Positions 53,602 to 62,745 of a stretch of DNA of 64,000 bases are shown here, one piece after another (the first letter of the stretch is position 1; every line of letters starts with the position of its first letter). Under the pieces are notes generated by a model. The model saw nothing but the letters and a program-made list of their open reading frames with translations. It was not told where the DNA came from and made no database searches. The DNA comes from Rhizobium leguminosarum bv. trifolii WSM2297 (lineage in GTDB: Bacteria > Pseudomonadota > Alphaproteobacteria > Rhizobiales > Rhizobiaceae). The stretch covers positions 4,221,186-4,285,185 of the forward strand of contig NZ_JH719395.1 of assembly GCF_000271845.1 (NCBI RefSeq). The letters are read 5' to 3'. Made by a program: the position numbers and the translations under genes.

Positions 53602-53745
53602 TGCAATCCACCTTTGTCACTGATTTCGTTCAGGTGTAATCAACTGCTGACGGATGGAAAGGTTCCGAAACCGGCGGGCAGCCATTGCCGGTGCGGCGCC
53701 GGGCGGAAATTGCCATCTGCAGAATGTTCATGAGAGGATTTCACC

Positions 53746-54174
53746 ATGGTCGATCTCAAAGCTCGTCCCCGCCCGACCGGCGCCACCGCCGTTCTCGGCC
53801 GCACCGGTTTTCCGCATGTCACCTCCGCCACCAAGGGCGAGATCGATATCGTCACCTCGCCGTCGCAGCCGGGCTTCAATCCGCTCGACCTGCTCTATGC
53901 CTCGCTTTCAGCCTGCCTGGTGCTCAGTGCTCGTATGGCCGCCAGCCAGATGGGTGTTCTCGACAGGATCAGCGACATCACCGCCGAGGTTACCGGCGAG
54001 AAGGCCACGGAAGGCCTTTCGCGCGTTGCCAGGTTCAACATCGCCTTCTCGATCAAAGGCGATATCGATGAGGAGACCCGGCAGAGGATCGTCCATGCGG
54101 CTGAAGACGAGATCTGCACGGTGAGCAATACGATCCGCGGCAACCCCGATTTCTCGACGACGATATCGGCATAG
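53746..54174 (+). CDS. OsmC-family protein
   Basis: A 142-residue OsmC/Ohr-fold protein. Two conserved cysteines occur in YASLSACLVLSARMAASQMG and DEICTVSNTIRGNP, the positions of the peroxidatic and resolving Cys. The beta-rich N-terminus (GHP-like FPHVTSATKGEID) and ITAEVTGEKATEGLSRVARF are typical of the YhfA-like branch. These proteins reduce organic hydroperoxides or related thiol-reactive compounds. A good TGAGAGGATTTCACC site precedes the ATG. Confidence 0.87.
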   Translation: MVDLKARPRPTGATAVLGRTGFPHVTSATKGEIDIVTSPSQPGFNPLDLLYASLSACLVLSARMAASQMGVLDRISDITAEVTGEKATEGLSRVARFNIAFSIKGDIDEETRQRIVHAAEDEICTVSNTIRGNPDFSTTISA

Positions 54175-54274
54175 GCTCAATCTTCATAATATTTATAGAC
54201 AATTGCCGGCTAAGGATTGCGCGGCCCATGCCCGGCTTCTATGCTTGGGCATAGAAAGCGATGATACGGCCGCC

Positions 54275-55711
54275 ATGCAGTCCAAGCCTTTCCCGTATTC
54301 TGAACGGCCTGTCGTCGCCATCATCGGCGGCGGTGTTTCCGGTGCCGGCGTCGCCTATCATCTGGCCCGGGCGCATTGCGGCGAGCGCCCCGTTATCCTG
54401 GTCTTCGAGCCGCGCGCCGAACTCGGCCGCGGCCTTGCCTATGACACGGATGATCCGGCTCACCGCATCAATGTCCCGGCCGCCAAGATGAGCCTGCAGC
54501 CCGACGAACTGGGCGAATTCCAGGCCTGGATCGAAGCCCGCGATGCCGTTGCCGGCGACCTCAAGGCCAAACAGCCCGATGGCTCGCTTTTCCCCCGGCG
54601 CCGGCTGTTCGGCGAATATGTCGCCTCCCTTCTGAAACCATTGCTGGAAGACGGTCGCGTGCGTCATTGCCGCGCTGCGGTCACCGGTGTCGAGCGCTGT
54701 GCCGGCCGCTGGACGATCCGCGACGAAAAGGGCGGCGTGACGGAGGCCGATATCGTCGCGATCGCCACCAGCCATCCGCCGCCCGCAGCCCCCGGCCGGC
54801 TGGCGAGCCGGCTCACGGCCCATCCGCGTTTTATCGCCGATACCACCAAATCCGCTGCGCTCGACGTCATCCGCCCGCATGACCGGGTGCTGGTCATCGG
54901 CAACGGCCTGACGGCGGCCGATGTCATCGCCTCGCTTGTCGAGCGCGGGCATGACGGTCCGGTGACGGCGATCTCGCGCCGTGGCCTGCGTTCGCGCGGG
55001 CATGCGCCGGTGCCGCAGCCGCTCTTCGGCGATTTCCTTGCCGATGCGGCGCCTTCCGCCGGCTCGCTGCTGGCAAGGATCCGCGCAGCCATTAATGCCG
55101 CAAAAGCCGACGGCATAAGCTGGCACGGCGTGATCGATCAGGTGCGGGCGCAGGGATATGATCTCTGGCAGGCGCTGCCGGTTGCCGAACGACGCCGCCT
55201 CGTCCGCCATCTGCGTCCCTATTGGGATGTGCACCGTTTCCGCATTGCCCCGCAGGTCGAGGCTGTGCTTGACGCGGCGATTGCTGCCGGCCGCCTCGAG
55301 ATCCTTGCCGGCTCCGTCGCCGATGCGCGCATCGAGGGCGAGTTCATCCTGTGTACCCTGCAGCCGCGTCATCGGCGCCAGCCGCTGGAGCGTTGTTATG
55401 ACGCCGTCGTCGTCACCACCGGCCCCGCCCATGGCGGTATACTCGATACTCAGCCCTGGCTTGCAGCGCTTGCGGCAAGCGGTCACCTGTCGCTCGATCC
55501 GACCGGCCTCGGCCTTGCCTGCACCGGGCAGTCGGAGGCGATCGGCCCGTCAGGAGAGGCGGATCCGTCGCTGCTGATCTCCGGCCCGCTGGCGCGCGGC
55601 ACTTTCGGCGAGCTGATGGGGCTGCCGCAGGTGAGCGAGCACGCCGTCTTCGTCGCCACCGAAATCGCTGCGAAGCTGCGGGTGAACGCGACAAACACGC
55701 ATCCGGTCTGA
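54275..55711 (+). CDS. FAD/NAD(P)-binding protein (NAD_binding_9 type)
   Basis: A 478-residue flavoprotein-like oxidoreductase. VVAIIGGGVSGAGVAYHLAR is a GxGxxG dinucleotide loop; a second one, VLVIGNGLTAADVIASLVER, is in the middle. The GLAYDTDDPAHRINVPAAKM motif near residue 60 is typical of the NAD_binding_9 / YdhS-like family. The C-terminus carries DAVVVTTGPAHGG. The reaction is unknown. ATG 54275 begins shortly before the first strand; an upstream TTG (54203) is less likely. Confidence 0.85.
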   Translation: MQSKPFPYSERPVVAIIGGGVSGAGVAYHLARAHCGERPVILVFEPRAELGRGLAYDTDDPAHRINVPAAKMSLQPDELGEFQAWIEARDAVAGDLKAKQPDGSLFPRRRLFGEYVASLLKPLLEDGRVRHCRAAVTGVERCAGRWTIRDEKGGVTEADIVAIATSHPPPAAPGRLASRLTAHPRFIADTTKSAALDVIRPHDRVLVIGNGLTAADVIASLVERGHDGPVTAISRRGLRSRGHAPVPQPLFGDFLADAAPSAGSLLARIRAAINAAKADGISWHGVIDQVRAQGYDLWQALPVAERRRLVRHLRPYWDVHRFRIAPQVEAVLDAAIAAGRLEILAGSVADARIEGEFILCTLQPRHRRQPLERCYDAVVVTTGPAHGGILDTQPWLAALAASGHLSLDPTGLGLACTGQSEAIGPSGEADPSLLISGPLARGTFGELMGLPQVSEHAVFVATEIAAKLRVNATNTHPV

Positions 55712-55823
55712 TTTTGCATCTCTATGTCGCGCATCGGCTGTCGCCGGGGATGGATTTCTGATACTCGCTCGGCGACGACCATCCCATCGCGCTCGCGTCC
55801 GGGCGATTAAAAATGTCGAGATC

Positions 55824-56729
55824 ATGTCGCAGGCTGCCTCCCCCCTTTCCGAAGCCTCGCCTTCCAATCGCCTCGCCCTTGCCGCCCTCATTCTCGGCGG
55901 GGCGGCAATCGGCGGCTCGCCGATCTTCGTGAGGCTCTCCGAGGTCGGGCCGATGGCGACGGCCTTCTGGCGCGTGGCGCTGGCGCTGATCCCGATCTTC
56001 ATCGTCTCGCGGATGAAGAAGAATGCAGGGGCGAAGCCGCAAAACCTTTCCGATTACGGTCTGCTCATCCTTCCGGGCGTCATGCTGTCGCTCGATCTCG
56101 CCGCCTGGCACCTTTCGATTACGATGACGTCAGTCGCGAATGCGACGCTGCTCGCCAACCTCGCGCCTGTTTTCGTCACCGTGATCGCCTTCCTCTTTTT
56201 CAAGGCGCGGATCAGCCGCGTCTTCCTGCTCGGGCTTGCCCTGGCGCTGACCGGCGTCGTCGTCTTGAAAGGTGGACCGGCAGCGATCAGCAACGGCGAC
56301 CTTCACGGCGACGGCCTGGCGATGATCGCCGCCTTCTTCTATGCCTGCTACATCCTTGCGCTGGGCAGCCTGCGCAGCCGGTTCGATACGATGCGGATCA
56401 TGCTTTGGAGCACGGCGTCCGCTGCCGTCTGCATCTTTCCGGTCGCCTTCTTCATTGAGGGTCACATGCTGCCGGCGACCCTGTATGGCTGGTCGATGGT
56501 CTTTGGCCTCGCCTTTATCAGTCATGCCGGCGGGCAGGCGGCGATCACCTATGCGCTGGCCTATCTGCCGCCGGCTTTTTCCTCGCTGACTCTGCTGCTG
56601 CAGCCGGTCGTCGCCGCCATCCTCGCCTGGGCGCTGCTCAACGAGGCGATCGGGCCGATGCAGGCGCTGGGCGGCGCCGTCGTGCTTGCCGGGATCATGG
56701 TTGCCCGAATATCTCGCTCTCCGGCTTGA
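55824..56729 (+). CDS. EamA-family (DMT) transporter
   Basis: A 301-residue inner-membrane protein with ten helices in two EamA repeats (FVRLSEVGPMATAFWRVALA in the first, LAYLPPAFSSLTLLLQPVVA in the second). Members export amino acids, nucleotides or other metabolites. Its 3' end overlaps the convergent dioxygenase-hydrolase gene by 35 bases, so the last dozen codons of both genes share DNA. Confidence 0.9.
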   Translation: MSQAASPLSEASPSNRLALAALILGGAAIGGSPIFVRLSEVGPMATAFWRVALALIPIFIVSRMKKNAGAKPQNLSDYGLLILPGVMLSLDLAAWHLSITMTSVANATLLANLAPVFVTVIAFLFFKARISRVFLLGLALALTGVVVLKGGPAAISNGDLHGDGLAMIAAFFYACYILALGSLRSRFDTMRIMLWSTASAAVCIFPVAFFIEGHMLPATLYGWSMVFGLAFISHAGGQAAITYALAYLPPAFSSLTLLLQPVVAAILAWALLNEAIGPMQALGGAVVLAGIMVARISRSPA

Positions 56730-58314
56730 TTGCCTGCTGCTCCAGCGGCGGTGGTTCGTCACCCCTTTCCTGCAGCAGCCATTTCTGGATGATCGGCACA
56801 TCGGCATCGCCGAGATCGTGGCCGCCGGGGATGACGTCGGAATCGACTGTGGCGCCGGAACTCTTCAGCCGCTCTTCCAGCTCGCTCGCATATTTGCCGT
56901 AGGCATCCGTCTTGCCGCTGATGACGAGCAGGTCGGTGCCTTTGAGATCGGCATGCGGATAGTCGCTGAGAACAGGCATGGAGCGCAGCAGCACTGCCTT
57001 GTGAACCAGGTTCGGATGCAGGTAGAGCAGCGAGTTCAAGAGGTTGGCGCCGTTGGAGTAGCCGACATACACGACCTTCTGGGGATCGAGCCCGTAGGAT
57101 TTGACGGCGCCCTCAATGAAGGCCGCGAAGGCCTCCGCCTCGGTCTTGATGTCGTTTTGGTCGAAGGAGAAGGGGGTAATGCGCTTGTACCAGCGCGGAA
57201 AGCCTTCCTCTGTCGCCCGGCCGCGCACGCCGAGCAGCGTCGCACGCGGCGCCGCCTTGTTGAGCAGCGGCATCAGCGTCGTCTCATTGCCGCCGGAGCC
57301 GTGCAGCAGCACGAAGACGCTGCCGTCGGGATCCGGCGGCGTATAGAAACGGTGGACGAAAGGCAGCTCGCGATAATTGATGCGCGGCTGGCCAGGCATC
57401 GAAAATTGCGGCAGCACGACCTTCAGGTCATGGAGATTGGTGATTGCTTCCGGCGGCGCGAACAGCTTCGTCCCAAGAGCGGCCTGCTCTTCATCGACGG
57501 TCATGCCCGGCTTGTCGGTCGCAAGCTCTATCAGCGTACCGCCGGGCTCGCGGGCATACAGCGAACGGAAATATTTGCGATCGTGCATGTTGGTCGGCGA
57601 TGCGTCGGTGGCTTCCAGCGCCTTGCGGACGGAAAGCAGCGTCTCCTCGTCGGCGGCACGGAAGGCGACGTGATCGATGGTGCCGGTGCCCGGCGCGCCG
57701 GACCAGAAGCCGCGCGCGTCCCGCACGTCGATGACGTCGCCGGACTGCGAAACCAGCCTGTCGATCGTGCCGCGATTGGCCTGGAACCGGTAACCGAAAT
57801 GGCTCTCGATGAAGCTGCGGCTTTCGGCTGGCTTCTCCGTCAGCATGGTCGCACCGCGCACGCGCTGGATGGCGTGCTCGGCGGGGATCGAGGCGCCGTC
57901 CCAGACGGCCGCTGATGTCAAGTTCTTTGCGCCGGCGAGCTTGAGGATGATGTTGTCGGGATCCTTCAGCCGCAGCACAGGTTCGCCGAATTCGTCGGCC
58001 GGCCCTTCGGTACGCAGGCCGAAGCTCATAGCGCGCGTCAGCCAGTAGCCGATGCTGGCGGGGTCGATCGACAGCGAGACTTCGCTGATCTGGCCATAGC
58101 CCACCCGACCGGGTGCACCGTCCTCCCAAGCGAGGAAGGTCAGGAGCGAACCCGGCGTACCCGCCGCATCGCCGTAGATGAGATGAAGTTGCGTCGCGTC
58201 CTCGTAACCGGCCGTCTGCTTGACAAGCCGCATACCGAGAAAGCCTGCGTAAAAGTCCACGTTCGCCTGCACCTTTCGGGTGACGGCCGTCACGTGATGT
58301 ATGCCTGATACCAT
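56695..58314 (-). CDS. Fused extradiol-type dioxygenase and carboxylesterase (MhqO-MhqD-like)
   Basis: A 539-residue two-part enzyme. Residues 1-310 are two glyoxalase/VOC modules with metal ligands in GIHHVTAVT, GTIDHVAFRA and GGTLIELATD, as in ring-cleaving dioxygenases of the MhqO/MhqA kind. Residues ~335-530 are a phospholipase/carboxylesterase-type hydrolase (LLHGSGGNETT, nucleophile VGYSNGAN, Asp in SGKTDAYG, His in PGGHDLGD). In Bacillus the separate MhqO and MhqD act in quinone detoxification; here they form one chain. ATG 58314 (MVSGIHHV) is preferred to an upstream start because it has AGGA and matches the family N-terminus. Confidence 0.88.
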   Translation of the reverse strand: MVSGIHHVTAVTRKVQANVDFYAGFLGMRLVKQTAGYEDATQLHLIYGDAAGTPGSLLTFLAWEDGAPGRVGYGQISEVSLSIDPASIGYWLTRAMSFGLRTEGPADEFGEPVLRLKDPDNIILKLAGAKNLTSAAVWDGASIPAEHAIQRVRGATMLTEKPAESRSFIESHFGYRFQANRGTIDRLVSQSGDVIDVRDARGFWSGAPGTGTIDHVAFRAADEETLLSVRKALEATDASPTNMHDRKYFRSLYAREPGGTLIELATDKPGMTVDEEQAALGTKLFAPPEAITNLHDLKVVLPQFSMPGQPRINYRELPFVHRFYTPPDPDGSVFVLLHGSGGNETTLMPLLNKAAPRATLLGVRGRATEEGFPRWYKRITPFSFDQNDIKTEAEAFAAFIEGAVKSYGLDPQKVVYVGYSNGANLLNSLLYLHPNLVHKAVLLRSMPVLSDYPHADLKGTDLLVISGKTDAYGKYASELEERLKSSGATVDSDVIPGGHDLGDADVPIIQKWLLQERGDEPPPLEQQAIKPESEIFGQP

Positions 58315-58398
58315 CGAGAGCAGTCCTGATTGAAGCGGCGTCGTCAGGAGCGCGAGTATGAGAGCTGCGAAGGTCATACCGTTGCCAATGACCACCGC

Positions 58399-59994
58399 TT
58401 AGTTTTGTTCCGCACAAAGCGCAAGCGAATCGCCGCGCTGCAGCAATTCCAGATTGTCGACATATTCGAGCGCCTCTTCGAGTTGCTGCAGAGTCGGCGG
58501 CTTGACCATATAGGCGCGCGCACCGAGATTTCTGGCTCGTCGCACGTCGCTCTCGTCGCTTGACGTGCTGAGAATGCAGACGGGAATCTGGTTGAGGCGG
58601 ACATCGGCCGAAAGCGCGTGCAGCACCTCGAAGCCGTCCATGATCGGCATGTTGATGTCGAGCAGCATCAGGTCGATCTGCGGCACCTCGGCAATGCCGG
58701 CGCGTTCTTCGAGCAGCCGCATCGCCTCGCGCCCGTTGGTGGCGACATGCAGGTTGAAATTCACTTTCTCCCGCCGCATCAGCTTGATCTTCAGAAGCTG
58801 GATGTCGGCCGGGCTGTCCTCCACCAACAGCACTTCGGCGAGCCTGCCGGACCCTTCGCCTGGCTGCTCGGCCGGTTTGCCGCTGTGCGCGACGGCCGTT
58901 GCAGGCTGCGGCTCGGGCCGCGTCTCGGCGAGCGGCACGTCGAGAACGAAGGTGGCGCCCGGCCCATCCTCCGCCTCGCACCAGATCGAGCCCCCATGCA
59001 GCTGCGCGATGCGGCGGCAGATGGCAAGACCGAGCCCCGTGCCCTCGATACCACGGCCGACGAGGCGCTTGAACGGTTGGAAGATCAGTTCGCGATGCTG
59101 AGGATCGATGCCAGGCCCGTTGTCGCGCACGGTAAGGCGGCAGAAATCGCCATGGGTTTCGCCTGTGATACTGACCTCCGGAACCTTCTGCTCGCAATAG
59201 CGGATGGCATTCGACACTAGGTTCTGCAAGAGCTGGGTCAGCAGCGTCGCATCGCCCATGACCTCCGGCAGCGTCCCGCGGGTGATGACGGCGCCGCGGC
59301 TTTCGGTCTGCTGGCGCAGATTGTTCTCTACCTGATCGAGCACATCGGAGAGCGAGACCGGCGTCAGCTCCGGGCCGCCGGAGGCTTCGAGCCTGGTGAA
59401 GCCCGAGACCTTGACGATCAGGTCTTCCATATGGTCGGCGGCGCTCAGTACGTAGTCAAGCAGTTCCCGGTCTTCGGTCGGCAGCGCTGCCGAGCCGTGC
59501 AGGATGCGGCTGAAGGATTTGATCGTCCGAAGCGGCTCCTTCAGATCATGGGCCATCGCACGTGTGAAGATCTCCAGCGATTGCCGCTTCTGCTCCAGCT
59601 GCGCTTCCAGCATGCCGTGCATGATAGCGTTCTGGATGCAGCGATGCAGCGTTTCGGGCGACAGCGAATCCTTCGTCAGATAGTCGCGCGCGCCGCTCTT
59701 CATTACCTCGACGGCGACGGTTTCATTGCCCTGGCCGGTCAGCATGATGACGTTGGCGACAGGATCGTTCTCCAGGATATCGGCAAGAACACCGAGCCCG
59801 TTGCGCCCCGGCAGCGAATAGTCGAGCAGGATGCAGTTCGGCCGTTTCCGGCTATTCAGCGCCAGGCCCTCTTCACCCGTCTCCGCCTCCAGAACGCTAT
59901 AGGCGGTGCTGGAGACGCGGCCCAATATGCGCCGATAGACCTCGCGATCGTCGATATTGTCGTCGATGATGAGAATGCTGCAGTCTTCCGCCAA
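58399..59994 (-). CDS. Hybrid sensor kinase, REC-HK-REC
   Basis: A 531-residue cytoplasmic protein. A receiver (residues 1-125, ILIIDDNIDD, phospho-Asp in ILLDYSLPG, Lys in YLTKD) is followed by a HisKA region with phospho-His in FTRAMAHDLKEPLRTIKSF. The ATPase has LVSNAIRY, VRDNGPGID and GTGLGLAICRRIAQLHGG. A second receiver (residues ~390-515) has VLLVEDS, MLLDINMP and MVKPP. No membrane segments or sensory domain, so input comes from the first receiver, probably phosphorylated by a partner kinase. It lies four bases after the single-receiver gene in a three-gene operon. Confidence 0.93.
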   Translation of the reverse strand: MAEDCSILIIDDNIDDREVYRRILGRVSSTAYSVLEAETGEEGLALNSRKRPNCILLDYSLPGRNGLGVLADILENDPVANVIMLTGQGNETVAVEVMKSGARDYLTKDSLSPETLHRCIQNAIMHGMLEAQLEQKRQSLEIFTRAMAHDLKEPLRTIKSFSRILHGSAALPTEDRELLDYVLSAADHMEDLIVKVSGFTRLEASGGPELTPVSLSDVLDQVENNLRQQTESRGAVITRGTLPEVMGDATLLTQLLQNLVSNAIRYCEQKVPEVSITGETHGDFCRLTVRDNGPGIDPQHRELIFQPFKRLVGRGIEGTGLGLAICRRIAQLHGGSIWCEAEDGPGATFVLDVPLAETRPEPQPATAVAHSGKPAEQPGEGSGRLAEVLLVEDSPADIQLLKIKLMRREKVNFNLHVATNGREAMRLLEERAGIAEVPQIDLMLLDINMPIMDGFEVLHALSADVRLNQIPVCILSTSSDESDVRRARNLGARAYMVKPPTLQQLEEALEYVDNLELLQRGDSLALCAEQN

Positions 59995-59998
59995 TCTG

Positions 59999-60424
59999 TC
60001 AGTCCTCGAGCGGCAGGATGGCGATTTCGAACCAGTATTCCTTCAGCCGCTGGATCGCCGCAAACAGCCCGTCGAGATCGACCGGCTTCTGCACATAGGT
60101 ATTGGCGCCGAGCGCATAGCAGCCTTCGATATCCCGCTCGTCGTCGGAAGTGGTAAGGATCACTACCGGGATCTTGCGCCAGCCGGCGTTCGACTTGATC
60201 GCCTCCAGCGTCTTGCGGCCGTCAAGCCCCGGCATGTTGAGATCGAGCAGGATCAGCCCCGGTTTCGGCACCATCACGGCCAGCATGTCGAGCGCTTCCT
60301 GCCCGGAGGCCGCCCAGCGGATCGAGTTGCGCAGGTTGGTACGTTTGAAGGCGCGCATTGTCGCTTCGAAATCGTCTTCGCTGTCCTCGACGATCAGGAT
60401 CGGTTGCGTGTCACGCTGCTGCAT
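59999..60424 (-). CDS. Single-domain response regulator
   Basis: A 141-residue receiver protein (ILIVEDSEDD, phospho-Asp in LILLDLNMPGLDG, VVILTTSDDERDI and Lys in YVQKP) of the Rcp1-like type associated with phytochrome-style kinases. No output domain. ATG 60424 (MQQRDTQP) lies within the last codons of the upstream kinase gene, giving a 14-base overlap. It probably shuttles phosphate from that kinase to the hybrid kinase encoded next. Confidence 0.9.
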   Translation of the reverse strand: MQQRDTQPILIVEDSEDDFEATMRAFKRTNLRNSIRWAASGQEALDMLAVMVPKPGLILLDLNMPGLDGRKTLEAIKSNAGWRKIPVVILTTSDDERDIEGCYALGANTYVQKPVDLDGLFAAIQRLKEYWFEIAILPLED

Positions 60425-62552
60425 TGTGGCCCTCACGCTTTTTCCCCAGTGTAAAATAGAATGTCGTGCCGGCGCCGACCTCCGATTCCAACCAGATATC
60501 GCCATTGTGCCGGGCGATGATCTTGCGCACGAAGGTCAGGCCTGCTCCGGTGCCGTCGTCGGAATCCTGCGACTTTTCCAGCCGTTTGAAAATGCGGAAA
60601 ATGTCCTCATGGAATTCCTGGGGTATGCCCTTGCCGTTATCCCTGACGAAAAACACGTTGCGGGCAATCGTACCATCCTCGCCGACGAAGCGCTCGAGAT
60701 AGCCGATCGACACCAGCGGCGCCGGTTTGTCGTTGTATTTGATCGCATTGGTGATGAGATTGCGGAACACTTCGGTCAGCCGCGGCGCGTCGCAGACCAC
60801 ATCAGGCAACTTGCCGTCGATGATAACCTTGGCATGCCGTTCCTCCAGCAGAAGTTCCATCGTCGCGACGACATCCTTGACGATCAGGCCGATATCGGTG
60901 CGTTTGACCGCCAGCTGCTGTCGCCCGAGCCGGGAGAAATAAAGCAGGTCGTTGACGAGTTTTTCCATGCGCTGGCTGAGGCGTACCAGCCGGTTCAGCC
61001 GGCGCACGCCGTCGACGTCGAGCTTGTCTTCATAGTCCTCCAGCAGGAATCGGGAATGGTTGTGCAGGCCGCGCAGCGGTTCCTTGAGATCATGCGAGGC
61101 GATATAGGCGAATTCGTCGAGGTCGTGGTTGCTGCGCTCGAGTTCGGCCGTATAGGCTTCCAACTGAGCAAGCGTCGTTTTCATCCGCTCTTCCTGCCGG
61201 GCGCGCTCGCTGATATCGCGCACGATGCCGACGAAGATCTTCGCATCGTCGGTCGCGACGGCGCTGATGGAAACGTCGATCGGAAAGACGATGCCGTTCC
61301 TGCGTCGTCCGGAGACCATGCGTGTCGTGCCGATGATGCGCTCCTCGCCGGTCTTCCGGTAATGGGCAAGATAGCCGTCATGTTCGGAATGGTAGGGTTC
61401 GGGCATCAGCATCTTGATATTCCGGCCGATTGTCTCCTGCGGGGAGTAGCCGAACATGCTTTCAGCCGCCGGGTTGAAACTTCTGATGGTTCCCCCCTCG
61501 TCGATGACGATGACGGCATCGGGCGTGCCGCGCACCAGCGCGCCAAAACGGACGCGCTCGGTTTCGAGATTATGATTGTTGCGCATGAAATAAAAGACGA
61601 GGATCGCAATCAGCCAGAGCGTCGCAGCCGTAATCGTGCGGTTGGCGATCTCCTGCCAGAAGGCCGTCTCGTCGTGCCTGACGGCGAAGAAGCCGAGCAT
61701 CAAAAGCACGGTGCAGGCAAAAGCGAAGAAAAGCGGCGCATTCCTGTTGCCGAACCAGAGCGCCGTCAGCACCAGCGGCACATAGAGAATGCCGTTGGCG
61801 ACGCCGAGCGGCGTATAGAGATCGACAAGAAGGCCGGTGAAGCAGACCGCAGCCGGGATCCAGAGTGGAATTTGTGCCCGGTTTGCCGGCTGCATCCACC
61901 AGGAGCGCGCAAGCAGGCCCGAGCCGAACATCACGATGCCAACCGCCGTATGTAGCGCCATCGCCGCATAAGGCCCCCAGCGGTAACCCTGTTCGGCATC
62001 GGTGACATAGCTGGCGAGCGCGATCATGCCGAGGGTGATGACGACATAGCTCGTCAACTCCTGCACCACCTGGCTTTTTCTCTCCGCATGGAGAGAGAGC
62101 AGGAGCGAAAGATTGGCGATCAGGAAGACCAGTGCGGTGTTCGGCCCCATGCCGCCGCCGATCTGCGCGATGAAATCGGGCGAAACCAGGAAGCGGCTAA
62201 TCAGTACGTCGACATTGTGGAAAGTCCGTCCGACGGTGACGATTTCAACCAGCCGAGCCACGGCGATCGCCGCAGCAAGTCCCGCCAAGACCGTTGCCCC
62301 TACTCGAAAGCGACGAGCAGCCAGCGTCGAGGCGGTAAGCCCCAAGCCGGAAAACACGAAGCAGAGCGCGGTGTTGAAGGCCATCGACGGAAAGCCGGGA
62401 ACCAGCGAAATGATCACCTTGATCTGCAGCAGCCAGCCGGCAAGGGCGCTCATTCCGAGAAGCAACATCAGGCAACCGACCGCAATTGCAAACGCACGGT
62501 AGCGTCGCCGCCGCCGTTGGTCCTGCAGGTCCACGTCGCCATTATCCTGCAC
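60411..62552 (-). CDS. Membrane sensor kinase with a FixL-like PAS domain
   Basis: A 713-residue kinase. About nine hydrophobic helices fill residues 18-322; a PAS domain follows (~335-450). HisKA has phospho-His487 in YIASHDLKEPLRGLHNHS, and the ATPase has NLITNAIKYND, VRDNGKGIP and GTGAGLTFVRKI. The PAS segment PEPYHSEHDGYLAHYRKTGE aligns with heme-binding FixL: His391 sits at the proximal heme ligand and Arg411 at FixL Arg220, while His397 replaces Arg206. The start is a GTG (62552) after GAGG; no closer in-frame ATG exists. It leads the operon with two receiver-containing genes. Confidence 0.92.
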   Translation of the reverse strand: MQDNGDVDLQDQRRRRRYRAFAIAVGCLMLLLGMSALAGWLLQIKVIISLVPGFPSMAFNTALCFVFSGLGLTASTLAARRFRVGATVLAGLAAAIAVARLVEIVTVGRTFHNVDVLISRFLVSPDFIAQIGGGMGPNTALVFLIANLSLLLSLHAERKSQVVQELTSYVVITLGMIALASYVTDAEQGYRWGPYAAMALHTAVGIVMFGSGLLARSWWMQPANRAQIPLWIPAAVCFTGLLVDLYTPLGVANGILYVPLVLTALWFGNRNAPLFFAFACTVLLMLGFFAVRHDETAFWQEIANRTITAATLWLIAILVFYFMRNNHNLETERVRFGALVRGTPDAVIVIDEGGTIRSFNPAAESMFGYSPQETIGRNIKMLMPEPYHSEHDGYLAHYRKTGEERIIGTTRMVSGRRRNGIVFPIDVSISAVATDDAKIFVGIVRDISERARQEERMKTTLAQLEAYTAELERSNHDLDEFAYIASHDLKEPLRGLHNHSRFLLEDYEDKLDVDGVRRLNRLVRLSQRMEKLVNDLLYFSRLGRQQLAVKRTDIGLIVKDVVATMELLLEERHAKVIIDGKLPDVVCDAPRLTEVFRNLITNAIKYNDKPAPLVSIGYLERFVGEDGTIARNVFFVRDNGKGIPQEFHEDIFRIFKRLEKSQDSDDGTGAGLTFVRKIIARHNGDIWLESEVGAGTTFYFTLGKKREGHNAAA

Positions 62553-62745
62553 CCGTCATGTCCTCTCGGTTCGCGCGGCCATTTTTTCCGAAATCGAGGA
62601 ATACTCAATAGGCAGGGGAGGGCGGCGCCGCGCTTTTTGCGAAATGATTTTTCGACAAGAAGGATCGAAATTTCGCCAAATCGCGATATCGTGACGTCGA
62701 AGGACAGCGAGGTTCATTCGAACAATATCCAAATCACGGTGCTGA

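Noticed and set aside
60150..61955. A 601-codon plus-strand frame opposite the membrane kinase
   Set aside because: Antisense shadow; the kinase motifs on the minus strand are unambiguous.
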